Counted from the first letter of the stretch, positions 22,840 to 35,741 are shown. The stretch is 64,000 nt of DNA from Agriotes lineatus (GCA_940337035.1 CALNHX010003531.1:62001-126000), one strand, 5' to 3'. Program-made: numbers and translations. Notes: generated by a model from the sequence alone, not told the origin.

Positions 22840-25800
22840 TGGCTTGTAACTTTGTTAATAATGGATATATTGGAAACAAGGCTTTTCTCTTTTAAATCGC
22901 AGTATACATCTAGAAATTTTCATAAACCAATTTAAATCTTAGCCTTCTCAGGGGTCTCTTCTCGCGTATTGAATGTGTAGTACTGGTACTACAAGTCCAA
23001 GGCCAAATTTACTATTGGAAGAATTCGGAGGGGGTCGAGTATTCTAGTTGGGGCGCCGGCGATGAACTTGCTGCTGTCTACTGATTCAGAGCGGTAGTTG
23101 TAGCTTCGTCTGGCGGAGTCGCAGAATCTCACCGATGACCAGGAGGAACAGCCAGCTACGTAAGTCATGCCTTTAATTAACTACGGTGGTGGTTTGACCA
23201 GGACTGTTCATCTGGTGTCTTGGCCAACCCAATTGGAGAACGCTTTAAAGTTTCTTTTTCAGAGCGTAATTACGAAGTTCTTCGCAGGCTGGTAGTAGGA
23301 GGGAGTGTAAACTTTCGCTATCGAGAGGTGCAACTCAAAGGGTCATTCCAGGGGTGGTTTTTAGGGGCAGTTGCTTCTGACATCGAAGATAGGCGGGCAT
23401 GAAAGGAGGTTCTGCATTTAGTTTTACAGGGATTTTCGGTATCGGTATTGGCGAGCTAGATGAGAAGGTTAAGCTTCGGGAGAGCGGTTAAGGTCTGGAG
23501 GGCTTCTTTTGGTAGGTTCGTAGACTCAAGTGAAGTCGACTGGATGTACATCTTTATTTTATATTCTAGTTGTCCTCCTACGATCTGGGTCTTCTTTTGG
23601 GGAGGCCAGGGTAGGAATTCATCGTGGTTAACCGCTCACGAACTCGGACGCCGCTGGGCTTTTGTCCTTATCGCCAAACCTCAGCGAATATACAAATTTA
23701 AACGCCGATTGTGACTTAATGGCGGCGTTGAAATTTTAACGTTTGTATAAAGCTAATTCCTTTCTTAACTTAAAAAAATACATAAAATAGGCCACGCGTA
23801 ACGGGAAATCACTAGCAATTAGACCATGTATGTAGAACAAATTCCACTTGGATCTAAAAATGCATCATGACTGAATGATCGCACCAAACATACTAGAACT
23901 ATTGAAAACTACGTTTTTAAGAGATTTTTCCTGCCACAAGCCATAGTCGCCATTTTGTCTAAGAGTAGCTAAACTTTTTGCATTTTAAGAAAGTGGTTGG
24001 TTGTTAGTTGTTATTATCTACGGTTATAAAATTTTATCTAACTTTATTTAAAAACTAGCTAGTCAAATTTTCCAATTATTATTAACCTAGAGGGAGGTTT
24101 ATTGTATACATACATACATATTATTGCAAAATATTACTAATGGAATATGATCGCATTCAAGCTCGAATACACACAGTATTTTCAATTAGTCATCTGATTA
24201 ATTACTCACTCATTCAATAGCAGCTATTATTCTGAATATAATTTTAGTAGTCCAGAAGCACTAGTAGATAAATTGTTTCGATTTCGCTTAGGTTTGAAAT
24301 AAACATAACAATACTGGTTCATTCTATTCAATAATTTTTCTACGATTTGTCTGTATATAAGAAAATGGCATCCTTTGTTGATCGGGTTTTTACTAAACCC
24401 TGGTAGTCCTTCTCCATGACTAGTTGCAATCAGAAATTAATTTTGTATTATAGTTAGGATTCTAAAGCTGAATTGAGTTATGTCGGTCCTCTAGAATTTT
24501 TCATATGTTTATCGTCTATTTTAATTGCTGATAGCCCTATGCTGCATATTTAGTGGTTTTGTGTTCTCTTCTGTAATATGCTATGGAAAAGCTTGTATAA
24601 CTTATTAGTTAGAAATGGCCCACCACATTTATTTATTACGTTGTTGAGTTCCGTGTGTGAATTATGTGTTTTGCTTAACAAAAATGGATTCTTACAATAA
24701 GTACTCCACGCTTCAATATATTTGCATTTTATTAAATTGGACAATATTATTTAGTTCCCTACAGAATGATCAAAGCAGCTTGAGTAATCGAAAGAAAATT
24801 CTAAGATAAATTATTTTCTAAGTTCTGAAAGTGTTGAAATCTCGTTACCAGAAAAGATATTATTTTAAAACGAAAAAGATACCCCTTACTATGTTGCCTT
24901 TCTAATCTAGTTATGCTGGAAGAATTTGAAACTTTCTTTCAATTTTTCCTAGTCGTTTCTCCTTTTATTATATTTTTGTGACATAAGGATAATGTCGCAT
25001 TGTATTCCAGTTCCTTAGAGAAAGAACCCCAGAAATATTTCATAAAAACCTCGTCCAAATCCTGGACGAACTGGAAACAAAAAAATTAAATTCAGAATCC
25101 CGTAATACGTTTTGCAGGCCCCCAAACGTCCAATAAGTCCACACAAAAAATAAATAACCTAAATCATTAATCACGCGGCAGCAAATTATAAACGGGTGCC
25201 AGAAATAAAGCAGGGATTATTATTGTCCCGGATAAATTTAAAATTCGCCATTGCCTGCGCGTTGGCGTGAAATATGTCCAGAAGGAAGGAGTCTCGAAGT
25301 TGTGCAGATCCAGTAACAGTAGATTATCCTGGTTATTTAAGGGCGGATATCCATCACGTCTTCCAGAGCCGGCCTCGAGACGTCCTGGTTGGAAGTGGTA
25401 ATTAAAGATTCAGTCCTTTCATCGGCACGCATGTATCGATTCCACATTTAAGCGGAGGTTTGCATGTTGAAAAGGGTAAGCCGCCTGTTAAGTAGTCTGA
25501 GCTGATTGATTATTAGGACTATAAAAACCGCTTCGTCGGTGCTGCTACAAAACGCACCAGGTTTCGATTAATTGTTCATTCCAGTGCTGGTGAGCCAATT
25601 AATAAATAATGAAGCAACCGCGGAGTTTTAAATAATAGAGTGGTACAGTAAAATCCTGTAATTTATTTATTGGCTGAAATCATTAATTTGTAGTGTAAAT
25701 GGTGGGAAACAGTTGTAATTATCCAATAACCAATCCAGCCTGTGCTTGGAAAGTGACTGTAAGATAATAATTCGATTGACTTGCGAACAACCAGTCTCTG

Positions 25801-25870
25801 TAGCTCGTTCGAAACACAGGCAGATGAATTCACGCTTTTATTTCGAAATTTTTAATTTAACTTTTAAAGT
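22840..25870. other. Unrecognised DNA
   Basis: At 22980-23750 the composition is GC-richer, with frames of 60 and 84 codons that match nothing I know. The segment near 23050 read in reverse contains GGCGCCCCAAC, reminiscent of an LTR primer site, but no LTR pair supports it. At 25000-25600 there is a mixed-composition stretch with a TATA-like CTATAAAAA at about 25529. No gene is supported. Confidence 0.3.
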
Positions 25871-25875
25871 AATAG

Positions 25876-26180
25876 ATTTTTTCCCGCTGCTGATCATGTA
25901 AGTCAGTGATACAGCCTTAGTAATAAAACGTGTAAGTCGGCGATTATATTTATTTGCTGCTTTCCCTGAACAACGGAACTTATTATTATTATTAAGTTCC
26001 TAGGATAATAAAATTAACAACGAAGGATGCAGACTTACACGTTTTGTTTATAATTGCAAGTGTTTTTATGACATGTGACACTCATAGGTAACACAACTCA
26101 CGAAAATTAATCCTGGTAACAGGTGACAAACCCAACAATTTTTTTAATCTAGGAAAATGTCGATAAGCAGCGGGAAAAAT
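25876..26180. repeat. Nested inverted-repeat element, 305 bp
   Basis: The outer arms are ATTTTTTCCCGCTGCT (25876-25891) and AGCAGCGGGAAAAAT (26166-26180). The inner arms are AAAACGTGTAAGTC (25925-25938) and its exact reverse complement (26032-26045). A central hairpin, GGAACTTATTATT / AATAAGTTCC-like, is near 25975-25999. The concentric pairing suggests a foldback MITE. No target duplication could be assigned. Confidence 0.55.
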
Positions 26181-26961
26181 ATAATAAGATAACTCGGAAT
26201 GTATCGTCTATTAACATTTTCAGCAGGCAACAAGCCGCGGCTATGCCTTGGCTTGTACTTGCCTACCTCAAATATTAATAGGTCTTTACATTCCTTGTTA
26301 CTTAAATAGCTATTAAATAGATTACTGACTAAAACCTATTAAAGAAATCGCTTTACAAAAAAAGTTTAAACAGAATTGAAATGTAAATATTTTATACATA
26401 ACGTTGTTGTCTAGATTTCAAAGTTTTTTGGATTTTTAATATCACTTGAAAAAGGTTTGAGTCCCGGCCCATAAATATTAAAGTACTTAATGATTCTTAG
26501 CAAATAATGGACGTAAGAACAAATAATTATCTTGTTTCACACTTATTTTACTACCTACTTTACATTATTATATAATATCCTAGTTCTATAGCAAATATAA
26601 CTAGTCTAAAAAACAACTACAAGCATTTGAAACCAATAACAGTGCCTAAACACTATACAGGCTGACTGTAAAATATGTAGGTATAGCTTACCCAAGCCAC
26701 ATATTTCTGGTACCAAAATGCGAAGATTCGGCGGAATATACCTCTATCCATATATAACAGTCACTCGGGTTTTATTTTATCCGTTTAAATAGTAACAGAT
26801 TGATAGGTCACTTGACGCCGCTACTGATTTTTTCTGCACCAAGAAGAAGGGGTCGGAATTTGTCCAGCTCGTGGGACAACGATCATTGAGCAGATTACTT
26901 GTGCGGGTATATGCCCGTTACTGTTCCGTGTATATAGCCATTATCGAAAGCTTACTGTGCC
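26181..26961. other. No gene recognised
   Basis: AT-rich DNA with no notable reading frame or repeat. Confidence 0.4.
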
Positions 26962-26965
26962 AGTT

Positions 26966-28557
26966 TGTAATAACCTGAATTTCTTATTGAGTTATTTAAT
27001 TTTGAGCCATGAATAATTAGCACTGTTAATGAACTTTTTAATCCCGGGCAGCTCATATGCCAAGATCCAATTTACTCTCTCAAGTATATAGAAAAGTACA
27101 CATAACATAACAGGGATTTATTTGGGTTTAACTATTTACATTGTAACATAATAATAAATAAAATATTTCCTGTATTCGGTACAACAAATATAAGATCTCT
27201 TCTCTGGCTTCTCTGGAGCACCTGGCAGGCAGTCAACCCCTTTTACTTCTCAGACTGTACGGGTTGCGGATCGCCGAGATCCCGTGCACGTACCGCTGTT
27301 GTGGCTTGCGTAAACGTCCTCTAACGGCCAAGACTGTAAACGGAACAATTCGAGGTTAACTTTGTTTATAATTGTCGAATGTTATAAATTCTGGTGAAAT
27401 CTTGTTTATTTCGGGGGCTGTGACTACAAATAAACGTGAGGCGAAGGTCTGACTTGCCCCTAACCTAATCCGTAGTGCCGAATAGCTTCTTATAGCAAGT
27501 GAAATGACAGTGTATCAAATTTCCGGGGGGAACGGCGTTAGCCTTCAAATTTGCTAATTAAACCAAGGAGTTATTAATTGTTAAATTGACGCACTACGGA
27601 CAGGCTCATGACGTCTATGAAACAACATTCCTCTAGGTGAGTAAAGCTTTGAATTCTTACAACAAAACTGATTTTGTGTGGTACCTTCGCCGGTGCCGTG
27701 ACCTTGACTTCTAGTTAATTTTATGTGATTAATTTCGGGATTTGAAACTTTTACTTGTGTGTAAAAGCACTCACAGGGGTTACATGAAATTAATTACCAA
27801 CTTTCTGGGCGGCGAGTGAAGCTCTCTTAGGTTCTACGAATAAGTTTCGTGTTTTGGCTCAATAAGGATTTTGAGATTTTTGCCAAAATAAAGGGTGACG
27901 CCCTTTTAAGTTTTGCGAATAAGTCTCGCATTGGTTCTGGCGACTAGCGTGGAGGGCTTCGCCTGAAGGGCTTTACAATAGGGGAAAGACAGGTCTGTAC
28001 CCTAAGAGCCGTTTCTACAGGCTGAGAAAAGCTTATAACAGATCGCTTTGGTCGCTATTCACGAAGCCCTAAACGATTGTTATTATAGCAAGCACCGCGA
28101 AAGTTTTACAGAAATCGAGGTTTGTTTATAACAGATCGCTTTGGTCGCTATTCACGAAGCCCTAAACGATTGTTATTATAGCAAGCACCGCGAAAGTTTT
28201 ACAGAAATCGAGGTTTGTTTATAACAGATCGCTTTGGTCGCTATTCACGAAGCCCTAAGCGATTGTTATTCTAGCTGGTCTAGGAAAGTTTTCTACAGGA
28301 ATTTCTAGTCGCAGGAACGAAGTGCCTCTCTGCTGCCAGCGTCAGCTAATTTATACATTACCCATACTGTCTATCAGTGCCGGAAATTTGGTAGGGATGC
28401 GCCGAACAACGTCTCGTCGATACGGGCGCAGAACGGTAATTTTTCCCCGCTCCTCGGCGATGATTTTCTAGCTGAATGTGACGAAGTTTTAGCGGGCCCA
28501 AATTAAAACGCATATAAATGTGCAGAAATAATAATTTCGGCCGACGCTAACGTCACA
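26966..28557 (-). mobile_element. Solo LTR, 1592 bp, 4-bp duplication AGTT
   Basis: This segment starts TGTAATAACCTG and ends GCTAACGTCACA on the plus strand. It aligns in order with the 1546-bp LTRs at 49575 and 52799, sharing ACTTTTTA, TGCCA, AGTACACAT, GCTTTGAATT, TTATACATTACC, CGGCGATG, GACGAAGTTTT and TTTCGGCC. AGTT flanks both ends (26962-26965 and 28558-28561), proving an LTR-to-LTR deletion of a former full element. In its own sense (minus), a TATA box lies at 28348-28355, about 205 bp from the LTR start, matching the family position. It contains the 93-bp tandem repeat listed separately. No internal region remains. Confidence 0.9.
28033..28265. repeat. 93-bp tandem repeat inside the solo LTR
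   Basis: TTATAACAGATCGCTTTGGT starts at 28033, 28126 and 28219, giving two complete units and a partial third. Units one and two look identical over the stretch compared; the third changes near its end (AAGCGATT). Neither other minus-sense LTR has this expansion, so it arose in this lineage. Confidence 0.85.
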
Positions 28558-28561
28558 AGTT

Positions 28562-30560
28562 ATTAGCATCAAAATGATTCGTCGGCTAATTCTCTCAAAA
28601 CAAACCAAACTTTATGACTACTTGGCTAGTCAGGAAGAGGGCGTGCACTTCTTTAAGTACTAACAAATGATTAAAAGCCAAAAGGGCGCCAACAAATCTT
28701 TAGAAATTGACGACAAATGTACCCAGGCATTAAACTGAGAATTCGTAAACTCAAGTAGCACATAATTTCCTAAACGAAAAATTCAAATCACCAAAAACTC
28801 AAATCACGAATAAGTAGCTGTAACAAATATTAATACCAAAATGCCAATTTACAGTGTAATAGTTTCTAATTCGACAGAACTCAGTAAAAATTTCAAACTA
28901 ATAATAATACAAATTGCAAGAAATCATTGATACGAATTTTAAATAAACGGCTTACACAACAGTTCTAACAACGGTACAAACATAATCCACAACAGTGTAA
29001 AATTCCAGGCGGTCGCAACTAACCTAGACGCCGTGGTCGGAAAATCAATTATACAAGTACGCAGTTTGTGAAGCGAACTGTACAATAGCATCCAACGTTC
29101 GAATTGGTAGCAATCGGGTGAACTTCTAAGACTGGTTCACTGATCACATCTTGTATAATTTCACTTAAAAGAAAGGAAAAGCAATCCTGATCTTAGCTGT
29201 TTCTGAGCCCCTTCTGCACTTGATGTGATGATCCAGATAAGCGAGAATGCAGGTGATAACTGCTCGAACCAGCTCAAGTTCGATGCGCTCGGTCGCGGAG
29301 ATGGCGTTTCACGGCGAATGCTGAATCTATGAGTTTCAAGGGTCCCGGACTAGTTACTAAAAAAAAATGAGAATCCAAAATAGACTGATGGATGCCTTCG
29401 ATAAAAATCGGTGGTAACCATTTCTAAAGGATTTACCACAGATGAATTTGGCCAAAGTGCCGCTGAATGGCAGGTGGAGTGCAAAAAATCTGCCATCTAG
29501 ACGCGAAAAACAAATCCTTCGCAGAACTGCCCGACTACAACAATCCGCAACTTCTGCGGGGGCTACGAACCACAACAAACATATTCTGTAAGACAGTGAA
29601 ACGGCCGCAGGACAATTTCAAAGACGCTACAACCAAGTCACAATCATGGCGTTCCAAGAAAAATAGCCGCGATCACCATAACCCAACATTCGCGTCGCTA
29701 AGCTGCACATATAAGAGTCAAGGAATGTGGTGAGTTCGCCAACATACGAAACCCTGCACCACAGACCTTCAAATTATAAACGGCGCACACACCAAGCTGT
29801 GAAAATAGTAGAATATCCATCTAAACGTAACACAGTTTTGGCAAATTGCAACCTCTTGCAAATATTTCCAGCAGAGTATCAATGTGAAACTTCGATTCCG
29901 TCTCATTTCGGTGCCGAGGGATTTCGTATAGATCTCCGATCGGATATATTTGAAAGAATCCTCTTATCGTTCAATCGATGTCACCTCATATTCCCATGCA
30001 GAACTGGAGGAACATCCAGTTTTTAGCGTAGGCCAAAGTCGAAGCTCGTCACCATACTACCGTTGTCCATTATTTATTCAACAGGCCGAAGCAGCTCTGG
30101 GAAAAGTCTCATGTCATTGGTGGGATGTATTTTGTAAACAGTTGCAGTTGTTCAACAAGTTTTGAAATATTACCGTTGGAAGTGCAGTAACGTCCTATGC
30201 GTTTTGAGCCAGCTTATCATGACTTTTTCTCTCTGTTTCCCTTATTTATTATCGTTCTTTCTTAAGGTTCTGGTCTTTTTCTGGTGCCCGCTTAAATAGA
30301 TATGATGACTATTCAATTCACCTGTCATCTGTCAAAAAGTGACCAATGAAAATCCATAATTCTGACGTTTCTTGACCAATCAAAAAAATATCAGTGGATA
30401 TATCTTCCTAGAAGGTATTCAAGTGACTATTTTAAACAAATGTGGTTTTTATTAGAAAAAGTCAATATTAGTGTTCTGTTACTAGAGAAATTGCGTAGTT
30501 TGTTGCTAGATTTACTAAAAGCTAATTTTAAAAAGTAGTTTGGTTCATTAAATAGTCCCT
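28562..30560. other. No gene recognised; weak gag-like scrap possible
   Basis: A plus-strand frame at 29467-29733 (88 codons) ends with SLSCTYKSQG, a faint resemblance to the Cys-rich end of some gypsy Gag proteins. Upstream similarity is not convincing. Frames at 29727-30026 and 29950-30165 are unassigned. Confidence 0.25.
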
Positions 30561-30566
30561 CGAATA

Positions 30567-30732
30567 CCATTCTTAGTCAAAGTTAAGTAGATTATTTTTG
30601 TGGTGGTATCATTACTCATGTCCATTGCGCTTTGGTACGATTGCGTGCGCTAGCACGAGTCCTAATCTAAAGCTCAATGGACATTCGTGACACCACCGCA
30701 AAAATAGTTGACATAGCTTTGACTACTCATGG
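30567..30732. mobile_element. Foldback MITE, 166 bp, TA-flanked
   Basis: The arms pair from CCATTCTTAGTCAAAG inward through TTTTTGTGGTGGT and TGTCCATTG. The right arm reads CAATGGACA, ACCACCGCAAAAA, CTTTGACTACTCATGG. TA lies outside both ends (30565-30566 and 30733-30734). The unpaired centre holds CGTGCGCTAGCACG, itself a short palindrome. It is non-coding. Confidence 0.75.
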
Positions 30733-30734
30733 TA

Positions 30735-32075
30735 TTATAAGTGATTATTATCTTAACGGAGTTTTTAAATTTACTGCATGATTTTTATTAGTGCAACACG
30801 ATGCATTTCCGAATAGCTCTGTAGTACGACAAGCTTTCAGAGACCATGAAACAAAGTCCAAATCTTATAGTTGAACACGCACATTTCTAATTTCCGAGGA
30901 GGCATTCCCCTGGTTAAATTTTGTTATTGCATCACCAGCAGAGAAACACCAGGTGGTGACCTTAAAAATAACACAAATGTATCCCCGTATTTTTTTAGGT
31001 ACAATTGGTTAATGTTTCTGCAGACCAAGACTCACCCCTTACGCTAAGCTACTGAAATCCCTTGTTATACGTATGTCGTAAACGGGGGTCTCCTGTAACA
31101 AGATATAAAACATTAGAGAAAAGCAAACCACATTAAGAATAATTAATGTTGTGTATATTAACATAAAAGATTTAAAGGTTATCATCCTTATAAGACATGC
31201 TATTAAAGATTTCCTGTCAGATCTGTGTCTTGATACGTATGCCACTTCCTCCGTTAATAACCAATATCGTCTTAACAGGTAATTTATACCAAACTCATAT
31301 GGAGTCTGATGCCAAACAAATATCATCGAAATCGATCCAAGTGTTGTATTGTTGAACTGTTCTAAACAATTTTGTTGGAGATCTTTCAAGCAGGATACTG
31401 TGCGGACCATAAGTATTTAGATATAGATAAATTCAGTCAAATTATGGTATTTTGAGACCGCGAATGTGCCGTTGAGCCGTATCTACATATTCTTAGGACA
31501 CTCTCCATTAAGCAGATCATATTATTAAAGTGAGATATTGCTAAACAAAATCTCTTTGGTTGACCTTTATTTCAAAATAGAGTAACCGTTTGGAATGTCT
31601 AAATAATATATATATTCTATCTAATGGCTTATCCTTGTATTAAACAGACGCTTTAAGTAGAGTGTGACTTTGAGGGCAATTTGGGGAAATTGTAGGCTAA
31701 CTTGGCTTAATAACCGTGTGACTCTGTAGCGGGTTGGTTTAGGAAGATGGGGTTTTTTGTCATAGATTGAGTGAAACAGTGAGTCAAATATTGAGTTCGT
31801 AGACAGGGGCTGGGGGGGGGGGGGGGGTGAAGGCTACCAATGATAAATTATTTGTCTTCTTTGTTGCAGTGGAAGTTCCTTGGCATCACAAGGAAGTTTG
31901 CTAGTTGGACTAGTGATATAAGCTCCTGTGACAATTAATTATTGTAGCTTTTAGTTTCCTTCTATGTTAAAATAAGAAAGATCAATAAAACCAAATTTAT
32001 ACAAAATCACTTAAAATTAAATATATTAGCGAATAATAATAATAATTTATATAACAAGCACATAATGTAGGTTTA
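30735..32075. other. No gene recognised; contains a G16 run
   Basis: A minus-strand frame at 31039-31410 (123 codons) includes a hydrophobic stretch but no family I recognise. A run of 16 G lies at 31812-31827. Confidence 0.35.
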
Positions 32076-32080
32076 TAATT

Positions 32081-32160
32081 GACGCGTCTCTTTTAAAGAC
32101 GAGGGAGTCTTGTGAGCGAGGTCAATAAAAGAGACGAGTCTTTAAAGTCATTTTATCTAC
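32081..32160. repeat. Short palindrome related to the 19.5-kb repeat
   Basis: CGTCTCTTTTA (from about 32084) pairs with TAAAAGAGACG near 32126-32136, around a centre holding TGTGAGCGAGG. The sequence TTTTATCTACGAG follows, as it does after the palindrome at 19546-19668. The two are probably copies of the same element type. Confidence 0.45.
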
Positions 32161-32462
32161 GAGTTGCATGCAAAGCTTTATGTTCGACTGCAAAAATCGA
32201 AAAAAAGGTTTATAGATTTGTTTTCTATGTCTATTCTGTAATAGAAAAAAGATTCACATTGTGGTGCCTTGATCGACATTGACAAGCATTTATTTCGACA
32301 TTGACAGCTGACGTAAGCGTACTTTATAGGACCATTAAAATAAAGCAACGTACGTATTAGCACTAGTAAAATAAAATAATCTTTAGTTTACTAGTACTAT
32401 AAAGAGCTACTTTATTGCCGCAAAACTATATCACAAACGTTCCCACTAATGTTAGGGTAATA

Positions 32463-33095
32463 AAGGGTTTTCCAATATGAAGTCCCATTTTAATTATAAA
32501 AAGTGTTGTGTGGCTCGTAGCGCCATCTTGCTGGAAATAAAAATTGTCTATGTCCATATTGTCCAATATAGGCCAAATAAAGTCAATTTTCTTCCCTTGG
32601 AAACAATATACAGTGTGTCCCTGGATTAATGTTGCAAAAGGTGCGATGAACTAAAAATGTTTGAATTTTATTTTAATATTGTGGGATTAAGTCCTGCTTG
32701 GTTTGAAGAAAATTTTAAAAATATTTTTGGTTTTTAAGAAACAAGTCGGCCTTGACAGTGAAGCGAAAACTATTTTCTCTTCAGGTAAACTACCCTTTAT
32801 GTTCATGATACGGTAAAATTTTACTAAGCAAAGTTGTTCAGAATGAGAAATTATCGATCTCTGCAAAATTTAAGGAAAATCTACCTGCTTAGATTAAACC
32901 GTCATTTTTAATAATAAATGTTCACCATGTCTATAATAAATTTTCACTATTACTATACGTTGTTGGAGCGTGTATCGTGCCATTCTCTTAAATCGTATAG
33001 TTTTTACTGACAAATGTCAAAGATTCAAGGCTTGCTATTCAAAAGACCAAAAATTACGCGAAATTTAAAATGGGACTCCATAATAGAAAGCCCTT
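32463..33095. mobile_element. TA-flanked non-autonomous element, 633 bp
   Basis: The left end AAGGGTTTTCCAATATGAAG and the reverse complement of the right end AAGGGCTTTCTATTATGGAG are followed in both by TCCCATTTTAA. TA flanks both ends (32461-32462 and 33096-33097). The interior contains ATACAGTGTGTCCCTGG near 32610, itself like a mariner/Tc1 terminus, so a nested fragment is possible. No transposase is readable. Confidence 0.65.
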
Positions 33096-33099
33096 TAGT

Positions 33100-34683
33100 T
33101 TCATCCTTATCGCTGCCTTCCAATCGAATTATGCCATCAGAACTATTAGAAACTATTTTCGAGATTGACTTGAATTTGATGTTAAATAAATAAGATAACC
33201 GCTAGGAGTGCGCATCGACAAAAATATGACATCAATATCTATCAAACTGTCGCTATCAGATATACTTTTACGAGACATATAGATATAGTGAGAGGTATGA
33301 ATGCTTAAAAAACCCCTGAATTAGAACTGAATGGAACAAAACTTTGGAAACTTGAAGCTAAATGTCTTTAATGCTACTTAACCTTCCTGTTGCAAAGCAC
33401 GGTGTTGAAATTTCCTTCTAGAAATAATTATATATGCTATTGCTGCTTCTTCTTCGTACCTTCGAACCTTCAGAAGCAAACCCACTTCGGTACAGCCAGT
33501 AGCCCTTGAAGTTAGCAACAAGTGAAAGTGCGTGAAAGCGGGCGCTCAAAGATTACATTACACCGAGCATGGTCAATAATTAAAGACCTGTCATACCCAT
33601 GTTATTTTGGGTCGGTAAAAACGTTGCACAAGCGCCATCAATTTCTATAAACCTGAAAGCCCCTAATAAAACTTTTTTAAACAAGTTTCCAACTATCTCT
33701 GCCTCTATATTTTATAAAAATAAAGCAATAAAAAGTAGGAAGCGAGTTCCATCCGCGAAGATAATGACGGAAGCGCCCTTGTGGTTACAAGCCCGCAATC
33801 AGGCGGCTGCCTAAAAACGCGCCGTTAATCCCCAAAAAAGTGCTTACTTTTTAAAAGCCGCTTTTTGTAATTCGCGAATTTTATTTATGCGCGCGAGGCG
33901 AACAATCGCGGCTTCAAGACGTCCGCCCTCAGTGTCGGTCAGCTGGAGGCCTAATAAATGCCCCGAGCTGTCGACGAATAGGAGGCCTTAGGAATTCTTG
34001 CAACTCGAATTAAATTAGAAGGACTGATGGCTGCATTTTAAATTCTTCATTATGGTTATAACGGGAGATAAATTGGATGGAAGTAGTTAGGGTGGTTATT
34101 CAGTTAGCGCTGACGTTGGCTGCGCAGCAAGTATTTGATTTATAGAGTTTTTTGTCCGAATGAGAAAGGCGAATGCTTGCTATATTAGGTTTAACGGCCA
34201 GTAATTTGCCTACGACGACCATCATTAGTCGTAAAAAATAAATGAGTTTAATGGGTCTCAAGCTCGTCACAATAGTCTTGATAACGCAGATAATCAACAA
34301 AGATCGATATCTTGTAATAATTTCAGGAATACTACGTAAATTCCTATAATAGTGTTTCAGATCGATAATTATTAATGTATTAAATATAGAATAGTCATTG
34401 GGTGGGTTACTTTGATGTAATTTCCATATAAGGTCCAAAGATTTTTTTAAGGAAAATTCGAGTGGAAACTATTTCGTAGAATTTTATTGAGCCAGTAATT
34501 TTTCAAACAGGGTTGTTAGTGAATGCAAGAAAGGTACGGATGGGTACAAGAGGTTCGTGCCTTTTTGATAAACGACGAGGAGAGTTCTAGGGTTTACAAC
34601 GAGGAGGGAATTGTAGTCTTCATAGAGTCTGCAGTGTCAAGAAAATCAGTGACTTTTCCAAGGTAGATTTGTTTGCTGCAAAT
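33100..34683. other. No gene recognised
   Basis: At 33540-33990 a stretch of mixed composition contains TAATTA-type words and GC clusters. It could be regulatory, but I have no positive evidence. Frames at 33599-33814 and 34100-34438 are unassigned. Confidence 0.3.
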
Positions 34684-34687
34684 GACT

Positions 34688-35737
34688 TGTAATGAACACT
34701 TACTGTTCTGGAAATTTATTAATTTAATTACTCTACTTTTGCCTCGGGTATGCTCAGATGCCCATGGGTTTGTTCTCTCAAATGTATAAATACAAGAATA
34801 AACATTTTAGGAATAAATTGTACAATGTTTCTAACTACAAAATATTAAACAGTATATAGAACTATAACAGAAAATTTCCTCTGGTAAACGCTCTCGACCG
34901 ATGCTGCCTAGCGGTCGACCACCCATTATACACGTCGGTTCTTCTCAGTTGCTCCCCTGGATGCTCGCAAAGAAAGTTCGGATGAGGTAGCTCCGATGCA
35001 CTTGAACTAGAAACCATCGGTCTGAAATTAGCGCTATGAATGGCGCCGAAAGTGGGGATTGTTTACGATTTTTATGTGCGGGCCAATTCAATAAGACAAC
35101 GAATTTTATAGTACTAGTGACGCGTCTAATTAGGGTGTTAATCTATGCAGGCCGCGGGGCTTCCTTGAATATAAGTTTGGGTCACCAAAAATTACTTAAA
35201 CAGGAAATTTGCAGTTAGAGCGAAGTACGCCATCTCACTGCTGTGTTCCCCAGCGAGCGCTGGAGAATCGCTTGTGCTCTCGTGCCTCGACCGGCGAAGT
35301 ACAATCCGCTTTCGTAGGATTATTAGGAAGGCATCGTCGGATCAATCGCGTTCTTGCTACAGGTATGCTAGTGATTTATTGAGAGCTTTGGTTATGGATT
35401 ATGGTCAAGTAGACGTAGTGGATGCCGGATGAGGAATTTAGGTTAACAAAATATTCTACGAGGCGGGTGCTCATCACAAAGTAAAACTAGACCTAGAGTT
35501 GGAAGTCAGGATTAGGATCTGAAGTCTCAAGTGACTGAAATGGGTGCGGAATTTCTTTTTATACTTTTTGGTCCTCGTTATCGGTGCAGTCGCTCCAGGT
35601 ACAATTGAACAGAGGCGGCGCTGTGCTTGCTTGTACGAGACTCTGTGCACCGCTGGTGTGTCTTCTTATCTTCTGTTCGAGCGCTAGGGCGATGTAAAAG
35701 CAGATTTACTGAATTTGATACTGGCGCTAACGTTACA
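34688..35737 (-). mobile_element. Solo LTR, 1050 bp, 4-bp duplication GACT
   Basis: On the plus strand it begins TGTAATGAACAC and ends GGCGCTAACGTTACA. It shares the ordered landmarks CTACTTTTGCCTCGGG, GATGCC and CTCAAAT with the LTRs at 49575 and 26966. GACT lies outside both ends (34684-34687 and 35738-35741). In minus sense, TATAAAAAG (35555-35563) lies about 175 bp from the LTR start. At 1050 bp it is about 500 bp shorter than its relatives, so it is a divergent or internally deleted subfamily. Confidence 0.88.
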
Positions 35738-35741
35738 GACT

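Noticed and set aside
22980..23750. Possible minus-strand LTR with a primer site near 23050
   Set aside because: Only a weak GGCGCCCCAAC string; no second LTR, no end match to other families, no duplication found.
29467..30165. Possible gypsy gag tail
   Set aside because: Only the short CTYKSQG string resembles Gag; frames upstream and downstream do not.
31039..31410. 123-codon minus-strand frame with a hydrophobic stretch
   Set aside because: No family resemblance, no splice or promoter context. Hydrophobic frames are common in AT-rich DNA.
31812..31827. G16 run as a regulatory quadruplex
   Set aside because: A plain mononucleotide run, prone to sequencing error; nothing around it suggests function.
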